Shown here one piece after another: positions 1 through 7,667 of a stretch of 29,124 nt of DNA. Origin of the DNA: DASYQV01 sp036005125 (lineage in GTDB: Bacteria > Acidobacteriota > Vicinamibacteria > Vicinamibacterales > UBA2999). The notes beneath the pieces were generated by a model. That model did no database searches, was not told the origin of the DNA, and was given only the letters and a program-made list of their open reading frames with translations. Location: positions 1 to 29,124 of the forward strand of contig DASYQV010000196.1 in NCBI GenBank assembly GCA_036005125.1, written 5' to 3'. The position numbers and the translations under genes are program-made. Numbering within the stretch: position 1 is the stretch's first letter; each line of letters begins with the position of its first letter.

Positions 1-1206
1 GCGGCCGCGGACGTGGTGCAGATGATCGAGCCCGGCGGTGATGCCGCCAAGTACTGGCCGCGCTGGCGCGGGCCGTCCGGACAGGGCGTCGTCCGCGCCG
101 GTGCATACCGCGATCGCTGGTCCGGTCGCGAGGGCGTGACATGGAAGGTGGCGGTGCCCGGTCGCGGCAACTCGTCGCCGATCGTGTGGAACGATCGCAT
201 CTTCCTCACCACCGCCTACGGTGGCGGACGCCGATTGTCGCTGCTGGCGTTCCGACGAAACGATGGCACGAGGCTCTGGGAAACGTTCGCTCCTCAAACC
301 GGGGTCGAGTACGCGCATCCGAAGAACGGGCATGCGTCAGCCACGCCGGTCACCGATGGCCAGCGCGTCTACGCTTCGTTTGGCGCACAGGGACTCGTCG
401 CTACCGATCTCGAGGGCAGGCTGTTGTGGCACGCCACTGTCGGCCGCCTCGACAACTATCACGGCAGCGCGGGTTCGCCCGTCCTCTACAAGGACATGGT
501 CATCGTTTACCAGGACGCCGGGTCCTCCTCTTTCGTATCCGCGTTCGATGCGCAGACGGGAAAGGTGCGCTGGCGCGCCGAACGGAGCGAGACGGTCGGA
601 TGGGGGACGCCGGTCGTGATTCGCACCGGCGATCGCGACGAACTGATCGTCAGCAGTCAGGGAAGGGTGTACGCCTACGATCCAGCGAGCGGCCGACAGT
701 TCTGGCGAGCATCAGGTCTCGGCTTCGAGGTGGTCCCGACGCCGGTCGTCGGACATGGTCTGGTCTTCTGTTCGTCGGGCCGCGCCGGCCCGACGCTCGC
801 GATTCGACCGGGCGGCAGCGGCGACGTCACCACGACGCACGTCGCATGGTCGACGCCCAGAGGATCTCCCTTCGTGCCCTCGGGCATCCTCGTGGGCGAT
901 GTGCTCTACCTCGTAAACGACATGCAGAGCATCGTCACGGCGTTCGAGGCCAGGACAGGAGCGGTGCTCTTTCAAGGCCGTCTCGGCGTTGCGCGACGCG
1001 AGGGCTTTTCCGCATCGCCGGTGGCCGTCAACGGCAAGGTGTTCCTCACCAACGACGACGGGGAGACGTTCGTGCTTGAGGCAGGGCGCGAGTTCAAGCT
1101 CCTGCACGTCAACCCCCTCGACGAGCCGACGCTGGCGTCGCCGGCGCTCGTTGACGGCCGATGGTACTTCCGCACGGCATCCTCGCTTGTTGCCATCGGC
1201 AATTAA
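1..1206 (+). CDS. PQQ-binding-like beta-propeller repeat protein, 5' truncated
   Basis: The reading frame is open from the first base, so the N-terminus and any signal peptide lie outside the window; an internal GTG at 13 is unlikely to be the true start. About 400 residues are visible. They begin with a YWPRWRGPSGQG segment and continue as repeated blades of the BamB/PQQ-quinoprotein type, for example FDAQTGKVRW, YDPASGRQFW and FEARTGAVLF. Such proteins are normally exported and fold as a seven- or eight-bladed propeller. Those with the W-P-x-W-R-G-P start are common in Acidobacteriota and Planctomycetota, and most have no proven substrate. No cytochrome c motif is present. It resembles the protein encoded at 23511-24965. 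The family is clear; whether it binds PQQ or acts as a scaffold cannot be told from the sequence. Confidence 0.85.
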   Translation, partial: AAADVVQMIEPGGDAAKYWPRWRGPSGQGVVRAGAYRDRWSGREGVTWKVAVPGRGNSSPIVWNDRIFLTTAYGGGRRLSLLAFRRNDGTRLWETFAPQTGVEYAHPKNGHASATPVTDGQRVYASFGAQGLVATDLEGRLLWHATVGRLDNYHGSAGSPVLYKDMVIVYQDAGSSSFVSAFDAQTGKVRWRAERSETVGWGTPVVIRTGDRDELIVSSQGRVYAYDPASGRQFWRASGLGFEVVPTPVVGHGLVFCSSGRAGPTLAIRPGGSGDVTTTHVAWSTPRGSPFVPSGILVGDVLYLVNDMQSIVTAFEARTGAVLFQGRLGVARREGFSASPVAVNGKVFLTNDDGETFVLEAGREFKLLHVNPLDEPTLASPALVDGRWYFRTASSLVAIGN

Positions 1207-1268
1207 GCCTGGTGTCAGCGCACGTGTCGACAGCCGCCCGGCACACACGCGCGCGCCTCAAGGCTCAG

Positions 1269-1415
1269 CTATACGGGCTCGCCGCGAATCACCCTGATCA
1301 GCAGGAAGATGATCGCGATGACCAGCAGGATGTGGAGCCAGCCGCCGAGCGTGTACGTGGTCACCATTCCGAGGAGCCACAAAACGACCAGCAGGATGAC
1401 CAGAAAGAGAATCAC
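1269..1415 (-). CDS. Small lmo0937-type membrane protein (48 aa)
   Basis: This short gene was found by reading the minus strand. It starts at a GTG preceded by GGAGG at 5-nt spacing and ends with TAG. The product is almost entirely hydrophobic: an ILFLVILLVVLWLLGMVT helix, a short YTLGGWLH turn, a second helix ILLVIAIIFLLIRVI and the tail RGEPV. This two-helix pattern with a central TLGG-hLH matches the lmo0937/DUF5670 family of tiny membrane proteins, which are often linked to stress responses but have no defined function. It sits downstream of two other small genes on the same strand. Length, motif and ribosome-binding site all agree. Confidence 0.8.
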   Translation of the reverse strand: MILFLVILLVVLWLLGMVTTYTLGGWLHILLVIAIIFLLIRVIRGEPV

Positions 1416-1658
1416 ATCCACCTCCGAGCTGCTCTGCTGCGAAAGCAATGCCAGGAGGAGACGGGAAGCGACCGCAACGACGTAGATTGTTACGAGCCTT
1501 GCTGGTTCATGATTCCCACCAGCGCAGGCGCCCTCAAAATGCGCCTTCGCCGCGGGCAGGTGAGTGAGGAAGGGAGCGGGCAGGCAAAGGGCAACCCATC
1601 CATCGGAGAGCGTCGCCCATCGCCCTTTTCGTCGCCGGCTCGAATGCGCCCGGAGCCC

Positions 1659-1877
1659 CTACCGCTCCTCTTCCAAATCCTCGTCGTCAAGAAATGGATG
1701 CGGCTGCGGACCAGGCACAATGCCGGCGATGTCGGGATCGACCTCGCCGGGCTGGCGCGCCGAGCCAGGCCGGCGCCCTTTCGCATCCTGGCGACGGGCG
1801 GCCTTCTGCTGGCGTTTTTCAATGAGCGCCTTCTCGCGGGCGCGCTTGGCTTGCGTCGGGCGCGAGCGATTGACCAT
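1659..1877 (-). CDS. Small charged hypothetical protein (72 aa)
   Basis: The chosen start (ATG at 1877) has a strong AGGAGG just upstream. The protein opens MVNRSRPTQAKRAREKALIEKR, with a Lys/Arg/Gln/Ala-rich helical, probably coiled-coil, first half. An acidic second half follows, with PDIAGIVPGPQP and ending DDEDLEEER. I know of no function; proteins with this basic-helix plus 'PDIAGIVPGPQP' layout look familiar from Acidobacteriota. The charge split suggests a nucleic-acid- or ribosome-associated role, but that is speculation. It lies between an RRM gene upstream and the lmo0937-type gene downstream, all on the minus strand, with gaps of about 130-240 nt, so it is probably transcribed separately. 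Confidence 0.7.
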   Translation of the reverse strand: MVNRSRPTQAKRAREKALIEKRQQKAARRQDAKGRRPGSARQPGEVDPDIAGIVPGPQPHPFLDDEDLEEER

Positions 1878-2010
1878 GGTCCTCCTAGGGCTACATGTCG
1901 TCGGAAACCGGGAGGGCCAATCTATATGAAGGGCCCTCGACACTCATTCGCAGTGCCGGTGAGAGTGGAATATTTTTTCCTCGTTCGGGCATCTCCTGAG
2001 CGCCTCAATC

Positions 2011-2361
2011 TTACCAGCGAGGCTCGCGTCCGCGATTGCCGCCTCGACCGCCGCCACCTCCGCCACCGCCACGCCCGCCACGGAATCCTCCGCCGCCCCC
2101 GCCGGGACCGGTTGGCTTCGGACGCGCCTCGTTGACGGCCAGGCGGCGTCCGCCGAGCTCCGACTCATGTAGCTCCGCGATGGCGCGTTGCGCCTCCTCA
2201 TCGGTCCGCATCTCCACGAACGCGAACCCGCGCGGCCGCCCCGTCATCTGATCGCGGACCACGTTAACCGATTCCACGTTGCCGATTCGAGCAAAGAGCT
2301 GCTCGAGGTCTGTTTCGGCGGTTTCAAACGGCAGATTGCCCACAAAGAGCTTGCGGCCCAT
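2011..2361 (-). CDS. RRM-domain RNA-binding protein with Gly/Arg-rich tail
   Basis: This is a single RNA recognition motif of about 80 residues. RNP2 is LFVGNL (residues 5-10) and RNP1 is RGFAFVEM (residues 44-51), with conserved aromatics in both. A short linker leads to a Gly-rich tail with RGG-like repeats (residues about 88-116). This matches the small bacterial and cyanobacterial glycine-rich RRM proteins that bind single-stranded RNA and are often cold-induced. A longer in-frame start exists at 2394, but the ATG at 2361 has GGAGG at about 7 nt and puts the start directly before the domain. The gene is divergent from coaA; the 274-nt gap between them should hold both promoters. Its own regulation is not visible. 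Confidence 0.92.
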   Translation of the reverse strand: MGRKLFVGNLPFETAETDLEQLFARIGNVESVNVVRDQMTGRPRGFAFVEMRTDEEAQRAIAELHESELGGRRLAVNEARPKPTGPGGGGGGFRGGRGGGGGGGGRGGNRGREPRW

Positions 2362-2635
2362 CTCGCGACCTCCTGCGCCCGCTGGCGGGCTCACCCGTCA
2401 TGCGGGAAGAACGACGAAAACCAGCCTGAGTGGCGGATTCCACTCCCGCTCGGCGAGCACGCAGGAGGAACGAGTCACAACGGCTCGAATCGATCTGGGC
2501 GCGGGCGAAGCGTTGTGGGCTAACTTCCGATCATTAGCAAGTGTATACCGCGAGGCGACTCCGGCCAACCGGGTTCTCGAGTGGCGAACCGTCAACGGGC
2601 CCCCGATCCGTTCACAGAAATGCGAACGAGGGGCA

Positions 2636-3664
2636 ATGCGGTGCGCTTCGGCACCGGATGTGGCCATTGCGGCGCCCGCGGAACCTTGGCAGAATGCCGC
2701 GGTGCGGGGCACTCGCCCGGGCGAGCCGGTTGCGCTTTCGCGCTATGTCGAGTTCACGCGCGCGGAGTGGGCCCGCCTTCGAGCATCCACGCCGCTGCCG
2801 CTCTCGGAAGCACAACTGCGTCCGCTCGTCGGCCTCAACGAGCAGGTCTCGCTCGGCGAGGTCACCGACATCTATCTGCCGCTTTCACGCCTGTTGAATC
2901 TGTATGTCGCGGCGACACAGAACCTTCACACCGCGACCGATACCTTCCTCGGAGGACTGGGGCAGCGGGTGCCATATGTCATCGGCATCGGAGGCAGCGT
3001 GGCGGTGGGGAAGAGCACGACCGCGCGCATCCTCCAGGCCCTTCTCGCCCGGTGGCCGGGACACCCGCAGGTCGACCTGATCACAACGGACGGATTCCTT
3101 CTGCCGCGGACTGTGCTCGAAACAAAGGGGCTGATGGCTCGGAAAGGGTTCCCCGAGAGCTATGACGTCCGCCGGCTCGTGCGCTTCATGGCCGATGTGA
3201 AGGCCGGCGTGGAGGAAGTCACGGCCCCCGTCTACTCGCATCTCGCCTACGACATCGTTCCGGGTCAGTTCCAGGTCGTCCAACGCCCGGACATCGTCAT
3301 CGTCGAGGGACTGAACGTGCTGCAGACGCGCGACGGGCGACCCGGACGGCCGATGCGGATGTTCGTCTCGGACTTCTTCGATTTTTCGATCTACGTGGAC
3401 GCGAACGAGGCTGACATCGAGCAGTGGTACATGGAGCGTTTCCTCAAGCTCCGGGAAACGGTCTTTCAGAATCCGTCCTCGTATTTCCATCGCTATTCGC
3501 ATCTCTCACCCGAGGAGGCGACCGACGTGGCGAGGAACATCTGGCGGACGGTCAACCTCGTCAACCTTCGCCAGAACATCGTGCCTACGCGCGAGCGGGC
3601 GCACCTCATTCTCGAGAAGGGACGCGATCACGCGGTGCGGCGCGTGAAGCTGCGGAAGCATTAG
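2636..3664 (+). CDS. coaA: Type I pantothenate kinase
   Basis: The product phosphorylates pantothenate with ATP, the first committed step of coenzyme A synthesis, in the cytoplasm. It contains the Walker A loop GGSVAVGKST (about residues 119-128) and the segments DLITTDGFLLPR, GLMARKGFPESYD, PVYSHLAYDIVPG and VIVEGLNVLQ, followed by FSIYVDANEADIEQWYMERF, all typical of bacterial CoaA. The frame is open further upstream to 2279, but that part overlaps the RRM gene and is not plausible. The ATG at 2636 follows GAGGGG and gives 342 aa; a GTG at 2702 would give 320 aa, closer to the 316 aa of the E. coli enzyme. The start is therefore uncertain, the function is not. It is convergent with the YihY gene, with a palindromic repeat between them. 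Confidence 0.93.
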   Translation: MRCASAPDVAIAAPAEPWQNAAVRGTRPGEPVALSRYVEFTRAEWARLRASTPLPLSEAQLRPLVGLNEQVSLGEVTDIYLPLSRLLNLYVAATQNLHTATDTFLGGLGQRVPYVIGIGGSVAVGKSTTARILQALLARWPGHPQVDLITTDGFLLPRTVLETKGLMARKGFPESYDVRRLVRFMADVKAGVEEVTAPVYSHLAYDIVPGQFQVVQRPDIVIVEGLNVLQTRDGRPGRPMRMFVSDFFDFSIYVDANEADIEQWYMERFLKLRETVFQNPSSYFHRYSHLSPEEATDVARNIWRTVNLVNLRQNIVPTRERAHLILEKGRDHAVRRVKLRKH

Positions 3665-3684
3665 CAGCAGAGCGCGGGTCTAGC

Positions 3685-3837
3685 AACCAGTCGCGGGCCC
3701 CGCTGGACTGGGGTCCCCAACGCGCGTTTTTCATGTCGCGGTCGCTCGCGACCGCGACCGGCAAGCACTGGTTTCGCGGTCCGCCGGCGGCGGACCGCCG
3801 GGGTGGAAGCTATCAAGGGCGGAGCCCGTGACTGGTT
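3685..3837. repeat. Composite palindromic element, copy F
   Basis: The outer arms are AACCAGTCGCGGGC (from 3685) and GCCCGTGACTGGTT (to 3837), complementary with few mismatches. Inside lie two further hairpins. One is a perfect 10-bp stem GTCGCGGTCG/CGACCGCGAC with a 4-nt loop (3735-3758). The other is a 9-bp stem CGGTCCGCC/GGCGGACCG with a 3-nt loop (3777-3797). The outer arms match those of the copies at 6219, 9772, 10069 and 18726. The element fills the gap between the convergent coaA and YihY genes, and its right end overlaps the YihY stop codon, so it may end transcription from both sides. Confidence 0.65.
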
Positions 3838-4996
3838 ACACTCGTTTCTTGCGGGAGCTCAGGGCTTTCGCGGCCAGGTATATCTCGGCCGCGAGGACTC
3901 CGCCGGCAATCAGCCAGTCGGAGAAGCGTCGTGCGGGTGGCAAGAGCCGGCGAGTCGGCGGCGTGGAGACCATGGCGGTCGCTGGAACTGGTACGGGAGC
4001 CTTGCCTTCCACCACCTCGCTGACTTCGTCCGCGCTCGGCACCTTTTGGCCGCGACGACGGCGGCGCGCGATCCACGCACGCATCGCCATGGTGCCAATC
4101 ATGCGCTTCTGTCCAGCCACCTTTTCGCCCGGATCCTTGCCGTGCGGCGAGGCATGCTCAATGACCGCGTTCATCTCCGCGCCGATGAGGATGACCAGCC
4201 CGGAGATGTAGAACCAGAGCATGAGGACCATGACGCCGCCGATGGCGCCGTAGGTCTCGGTAAATTTGCCCATGTTCGCGACGTAGAACTTGAAGCCAAG
4301 CGTCGCCAGCAACCAGAGCAAGGTCGCAAAGACCGACCCCGGGGTCAACCAGATCCAATCCTGCTTCACATCCGGCGCGAAGTAATAGATCAGCGCGATG
4401 CCGATGCTCGCCAACGCGAAGACAATCGGCCACTGCAGGATCTTCCACGTCCACTCGAACGCCGGACCGAGGCCCCACACATTGGCCAGACGCTCGGCGA
4501 CGGTCGGTCCCGCGACCACCAGCGCAAAGGACACGAGGATGAAGAGCGCGACGCCGACGGTCAGCAGGATTGCTGTCAGACGCACCTTCCACCACGGACG
4601 ACCCTCTTCGACGTCGTACGCGCGGTTCAGGGTGTCGATGGCGGCCGTCATTGCGGACGAAGAGCTCCAGAGCGCCGTCAGCACGCCGATCGTGAGCAGT
4701 CCGCCTTGCTGGCCTTCAGAGATCTTTTTGATCTGGTCGGTGATGATCGACAGAATCTCGGGCGGCACGAAGCCGCCCAGCAATCGGAACATGTCGTCGA
4801 TCAGCGTGTCGAGCGGAAAGTAGCTTGCCAGGGCAATCAGAAACAGCAGGGCCGGGAAGAGCGCGAAGAAGAAGTAGTAGGCAAGCTGGGCTGCCAGACC
4901 GAGGCAGTTATCCTTCCAGAACGCCTCATGGAGCGCGCGTTTGAAGACGTCGCGCCATGTCAGCGGTACCTTCAGATAGGCGAGCAGGAAGGCCAT
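3836..4996 (-). CDS. YihY/virulence factor BrkB family inner-membrane protein
   Basis: This is a 386-aa multi-pass membrane protein. Six hydrophobic segments occupy the first ~270 residues. Family hallmarks are visible: FWKDNCLGLAAQLAYYFFFALFPALL near the N-terminus, LWSSSSAMTAAIDTLNRAYDV, and the closing TYGAIGGVMVLMLWFYISGL followed by GAEMNAVIE. The family was once misnamed ribonuclease BN; its transport or envelope role is not settled. Unusual here is a ~110-residue extension: an Arg-rich stretch, a Pro/Ala linker and a seventh hydrophobic helix (DWLIAGGVLAAEIYLAAKAL) ending in Lys/Arg. The ATG lies 6 nt after the stop of the upstream small membrane gene and lacks a clear ribosome-binding site, so translation is probably coupled. 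Confidence 0.92.
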   Translation of the reverse strand: MAFLLAYLKVPLTWRDVFKRALHEAFWKDNCLGLAAQLAYYFFFALFPALLFLIALASYFPLDTLIDDMFRLLGGFVPPEILSIITDQIKKISEGQQGGLLTIGVLTALWSSSSAMTAAIDTLNRAYDVEEGRPWWKVRLTAILLTVGVALFILVSFALVVAGPTVAERLANVWGLGPAFEWTWKILQWPIVFALASIGIALIYYFAPDVKQDWIWLTPGSVFATLLWLLATLGFKFYVANMGKFTETYGAIGGVMVLMLWFYISGLVILIGAEMNAVIEHASPHGKDPGEKVAGQKRMIGTMAMRAWIARRRRRGQKVPSADEVSEVVEGKAPVPVPATAMVSTPPTRRLLPPARRFSDWLIAGGVLAAEIYLAAKALSSRKKRV

Positions 4997-5002
4997 GACA
5001 CG

Positions 5003-5359
5003 TCAGTGGCTATGCGAAGACACTGGACCCGTGTTGCCCGTCCACGACGGGGCATCGCTGGCCGGGAACGATTCCTCCGAGGCTTCATGGACCAGGTCGG
5101 CCGGACGACGCGGGAGGGCGGCCCGCAGTGAGTGGCGCCGCACGCGGCGCTCTTCGCTGCCCGTTGCAGCCCACCATGCGAGGCAGCCGGCGCCAGCCAC
5201 AAGCAACCAGCCTGGCAACGACCGCCGCTTCAACCCGATTACGAGGAGCGCCCCCGCGCCTAATGCGAGCAACCAACGCTCGGTATCCCACTCCTTCCAG
5301 CCCGCAGGGCGATTCCAGACATTCGGCTCGCTGCGATGCTGTACCAGATTGAGCGTCAT
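5003..5359 (-). CDS. Small membrane protein with C-terminal SEESFPASD motif
   Basis: The ATG at 5359 follows AGGAGA at 6 nt. The 118-aa product has a hydrophilic start (NVWNRPAGWKEWDTERW) and two adjacent hydrophobic segments (LLALGAGALLVIGLKRRSL and GWLLVAGAGCLAWWAA). A basic stretch leads to a C-terminal HEASEESFPASDAPSWTG. The two-helix part resembles YgaP-like/DUF2892 membrane modules. The EASEESFPASDxPSWT string recurs in small bacterial proteins of unknown function, sometimes as a separate protein. It is the first gene of a two-gene unit with the YihY protein (6-nt gap), which suggests a shared envelope role. A longer in-frame start at 5389 has weaker support. Confidence 0.75.
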   Translation of the reverse strand: MTLNLVQHRSEPNVWNRPAGWKEWDTERWLLALGAGALLVIGLKRRSLPGWLLVAGAGCLAWWAATGSEERRVRRHSLRAALPRRPADLVHEASEESFPASDAPSWTGNTGPVSSHSH

Positions 5360-5671
5360 TGATAATCTCCTGCCCCATAACCGCTGCAACCGATGTGCCC
5401 TAAGGTCTTTGCCCGGTTCGATCCGGACCCTGGGGGAGGCGACCGGAACTGATGTCTTTCACTACAGACGCCTGTCAGGCAAACTACACCTTCGTAGGCG
5501 AAAAATAGTGGGTCGGAAAGGATGGCAAAAACTGCAGAGCTCTAAGTTCTTCCTTTCTTAGCGGTTACAACTCCGAGTCGGACGGCAGGATGGAAAATCC
5601 CCGGTGGCACATCGGTTGCTCCAGCACAGGGGACCAACTTCAGTTCGAGTATACGGATGGGAGCTTTGACG
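5360..5671. other. Divergent intergenic region
   Basis: This region of about 310 nt separates the minus-strand membrane-protein gene from the plus-strand gene at 5672. It must hold both promoters. It is less GC-rich than its surroundings around 5500-5570. No convincing -35/-10 pair, RNA gene or coding frame was found. A GGTTCGATCC string near 5416 recalls a tRNA T-arm, but no acceptor stem or anticodon arm fits around it. Confidence 0.4.
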
Positions 5672-5899
5672 ATGCCCGTACAGAAGCCAGCGCTCGACGA
5701 TGTCCTCCAACGTGTTCAAGGCGAATACATCGAGATGCCGGGTCTTCGTCTGACGACCGCGCAGGCGCAGCGGTTGTGGAATCTGGATCGCGCCGCCTGT
5801 GATGCGCTTCTGGGAGCGCTTGTTGATGCGAAGTTTCTGTTTCGAACCCGTGATGGAGCGTTCGTGCGATCCGAGCCTGTCGCTCGGGCCGCGAGATAG
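5672..5899 (+). CDS. Small hypothetical protein, winged-helix-like
   Basis: The 75-aa product contains EYIEMPGLRLTTAQAQRLWNLD, then RAACDALLGALVDAKFLFRTRDGAFVR. This reads as helix-turn-helix followed by a beta-wing: the L-T-xx-Q-A-xx-L-W-x-L-D segment is a typical 'scan the DNA with a helical pair' layout, and FLFRTRDGAFVR resembles the wing. It may be a small DNA-binding or regulatory protein, but this is fold inference only. The start at 5672 has GGGAG at 8 nt; an in-frame ATG at 5657 has no such site. No co-transcribed partner lies downstream; the next genes are convergent. Confidence 0.7.
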   Translation: MPVQKPALDDVLQRVQGEYIEMPGLRLTTAQAQRLWNLDRAACDALLGALVDAKFLFRTRDGAFVRSEPVARAAR

Positions 5900-6038
5900 A
5901 TGTTGAAATTTGTGCCCTGCCAGGTCTGATGGTAAAAGTCCTGCCTCACGAGCCGTAAGACCATCGGGCCGCCCTCTCCTGCCATCTCCATCCCGGGCGG
6001 TCGACACGTCGCCGCCCGCGGCCAGACTCTGGGTGATG

Positions 6039-6068
6039 AACGGAGAACACAGCAACGCGTTCTCCGTT
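6039..6068 (+). terminator. Perfect 10-bp hairpin, possible terminator
   Basis: AACGGAGAAC and GTTCTCCGTT form a perfect 10-bp stem with a 10-nt loop, 140 nt after the gene ending at 5899. It is followed by CTTCGTCTT rather than a clean T-run, so intrinsic termination is possible but not certain. The 437-nt stretch 5900-6336 contains no gene; besides this hairpin it holds the palindromic element at 6148 and the hairpin at 6302. Confidence 0.45.
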
Positions 6069-6147
6069 CTTCGTCTTCACACATTGAAATGGCGTAGGCC
6101 GTGTGTACGTAGGCCGCATCCTTAGGCCCTTAGGCGGCCACACACGC

Positions 6148-6282
6148 GAATTTTGTACTCGTTGTGCGACCGCATAACGGGCGAGGCGCGCGGAGCGCGC
6201 CAAAAAGACACTGGGTCTAACCAGGCGACGAGGGCTCTGCCGGGATATCAAGGACAGAGCCCGGCAGAGCCCTTGACTGGTT
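6148..6282. repeat. Composite palindromic element, copy A
   Basis: In order: a GAATTTTGTA segment; the right arm of stem 1 (CCGCATAACGGGC); stem 2 GGCGCGC-GGA-GCGCGCC (6185-6201); the spacer AAAAAGACACTG; then stem 3. Stem 3 is AACCAG (6219-6224) and AGGGCTCTGCCGGG (6231-6244) pairing with CCCGGCAGAGCCCT (6260-6273) and CTGGTT (6277-6282). Stem 2, the spacer and stem 3 recur in the same order at 18691-18776, and inverted at 9772 and 10069. The element lies between two convergent genes, so stem 3 could work as a two-way terminator. Confidence 0.75.
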
Positions 6283-6301
6283 CGATGCGGCGCAGCGTGG
6301 T

Positions 6302-6321
6302 GCCGGGTCTAAAGACCCGGC
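6302..6321. terminator. GGGTC/GACCC hairpin between convergent genes
   Basis: GCCGGGTC and GACCCGGC form a perfect 8-bp stem with a TAAA loop, followed by CTATTTACGCAGGGCCTACGT. It lies 15 nt past the end of rdgB. The same stem with a 4-nt loop recurs near gene ends at 19772 and 23481, so a role in transcript ends is likely, although none has a classical U-tract. Confidence 0.5.
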
Positions 6322-6336
6322 CTATTTACGCAGGGC

Positions 6337-6933
6337 CTACGTACGCAATGTCTCGAGCCAGCACCGAAGCGCTCTGAACGCGTGGCCGCGATGGGCCACG
6401 CGCAGCTTTTCCTCCTCCGTGACCTCGGCAAGCGTGGCCTGGTAGAGCGGATAGTAGAAGATCGGGTCGTACCCGAAACCCGCACGGCCGCGCGGTTCGG
6501 TTGTGATTTCGCCGTCGATAGTACCGGTCGTCTCGAACATTACGTCGCCGTCGCCGACGACGGCACGTGCACAGACGAACCGCGCGGTACGCGGGCGGTC
6601 GGGGTGTTGGGCCAGACGGCGGAAGATCTCTTCGAAGCGTTCAGAGTAGGTGGCGTCAGGCCGCAGAAACCGGGCCGAACGTACGCCAGGTTCTCCGTCG
6701 AGCGCGTCGATCACCAGACCGGAGTCCTCGGCAACGGTGAGCATGCTCGACGCGGCGGCGTAGTGACGAGCCTTCAGGCAGGCGTTCTCCTGGAACGTCC
6801 GACCGGTTTCCTCGGGCTCGGCGATTGGCGGCAGCGCGTCGGGGCCAATCAGCTCGACATCGACGCCCGCCAGCAGCCCCCGAATCTCGCGCAGCTTGTG
6901 CGGGTTCGTCGTGGCGACGAGCAGCCGCCTCAT
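6337..6933 (-). CDS. rdgB: RdgB/HAM1 family XTP/dITP pyrophosphatase
   Basis: The enzyme hydrolyses non-canonical purine triphosphates (XTP, dITP) to monophosphates and pyrophosphate, cleaning the nucleotide pool. Its 198 aa match the family length. Visible motifs are TTNPHKLREI (substrate loop), ENACLKA, the catalytic EDSGLVIDALDGEPGVRSARF, TARFVCARAV and GRAGFGYDPIF. The usual C-terminal SHR-xxA signature reads AHRGHA here: the Ser is Ala while the His and Arg are kept. The ATG overlaps the rph stop as ATGA, so the two are translationally coupled; the rph-rdgB pairing is common in bacteria. It is the last gene of the operon that starts with the amidase. Confidence 0.95.
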   Translation of the reverse strand: MRRLLVATTNPHKLREIRGLLAGVDVELIGPDALPPIAEPEETGRTFQENACLKARHYAAASSMLTVAEDSGLVIDALDGEPGVRSARFLRPDATYSERFEEIFRRLAQHPDRPRTARFVCARAVVGDGDVMFETTGTIDGEITTEPRGRAGFGYDPIFYYPLYQATLAEVTEEEKLRVAHRGHAFRALRCWLETLRT

Positions 6934-7658
6934 TTGCTCAACATGTGACCGACGAGGTTGCGCTGGATCGCGATGAGCTGCCGAACACCTGTATCGCCAA
7001 GATCGAGGAGCCGGTTCAGTGCCTCACGACCGAAGGGAAGCGCTTCGGCCGTGCCCTGGACCTCGATGTAGAGGCCTCCCCCCGTCTTCACGATGTTCAT
7101 GTCGACCTCGGCCGTCGAGTCCTCCTCGTATGCGAGATCGAGCATGGGAGTGCCATCGACAATGCCGACGCTCGTGGCCGCGACAAAGTCGGTCACGGGC
7201 ATGGTTTTCAGCAGGTCCTGCTCGCGGAGCCGCTGGAGCGCGAGCACGAGCGCCACGAAGGCGCCGCTGATCGCGGCGGTGCGGGTCCCGCCGTCGGCCT
7301 GGATCACGTCGCAGTCGAGCGTGATGGTCCGCTCGCCGAGCTCCTCCGTCCTGGTGACCGCGCGAAGCGAGCGGCCGATCAGCCGTTGTATTTCCTGGGT
7401 GCGCCCGCCGACGCGGCCGGCGGTCGATTCGCGCTGCATGCGCGTTGTCGTCGCGCGGGGCAGCATTCCGTACTCCGCGGTGACCCACCCCTTGCCCGTG
7501 TTCCGGCGAAATGGTGGTACGCGGTCTTCCACGCTGGCCGTGCAAATGACACGCGTCCGCCCGGCCTCGACGAGTACCGATCCTTCGGCGTGTATGAGGT
7601 AATTGGGGGTGATGCGAGTCGTGCGAAGCTGCTCGGGCAGGCGACCGTCTGCGCGCAT
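6930..7658 (-). CDS. rph: Ribonuclease PH
   Basis: This phosphate-dependent 3'-to-5' exoribonuclease trims the 3' ends of tRNA precursors and acts as a hexameric ring. Its 242 aa equal the usual length. Typical segments are EAGRTRVICTASVEDRVPPF, KGWVTAEYGMLPRATTTR, QEIQRLIGRSLRAV, ITLDCDVIQADGGTRTAAISG (phosphate and active-site region) and DLAYEEDSTAEVDMNIV. The stop overlaps the rdgB start (ATGA). The gene begins 9 nt after the GerMN gene; a GAGGGATAG just upstream of the ATG can serve as ribosome-binding site. No odd residues were noticed. Confidence 0.96.
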   Translation of the reverse strand: MRADGRLPEQLRTTRITPNYLIHAEGSVLVEAGRTRVICTASVEDRVPPFRRNTGKGWVTAEYGMLPRATTTRMQRESTAGRVGGRTQEIQRLIGRSLRAVTRTEELGERTITLDCDVIQADGGTRTAAISGAFVALVLALQRLREQDLLKTMPVTDFVAATSVGIVDGTPMLDLAYEEDSTAEVDMNIVKTGGGLYIEVQGTAEALPFGREALNRLLDLGDTGVRQLIAIQRNLVGHMLSK

Positions 7659-7667
7659 ATAAGGAGT

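Noticed and set aside
2279..2635. Extended N-terminus of pantothenate kinase
   Set aside because: It overlaps the RRM gene start and its promoter region, has no family similarity, and would make the enzyme far too long.
3803..5131. Plus-strand 442-aa frame opposite YihY
   Set aside because: It is an antisense shadow: Arg/Gln/His-rich low-complexity product without motifs, against a clear YihY gene on the other strand.
5416..5430. tRNA-like T-arm (GGTTCGATCC)
   Set aside because: No acceptor stem, anticodon arm or CCA end can be fitted around it. Similar GGTTCGAT strings at 6279 and 10113 are ends of the palindromic element.
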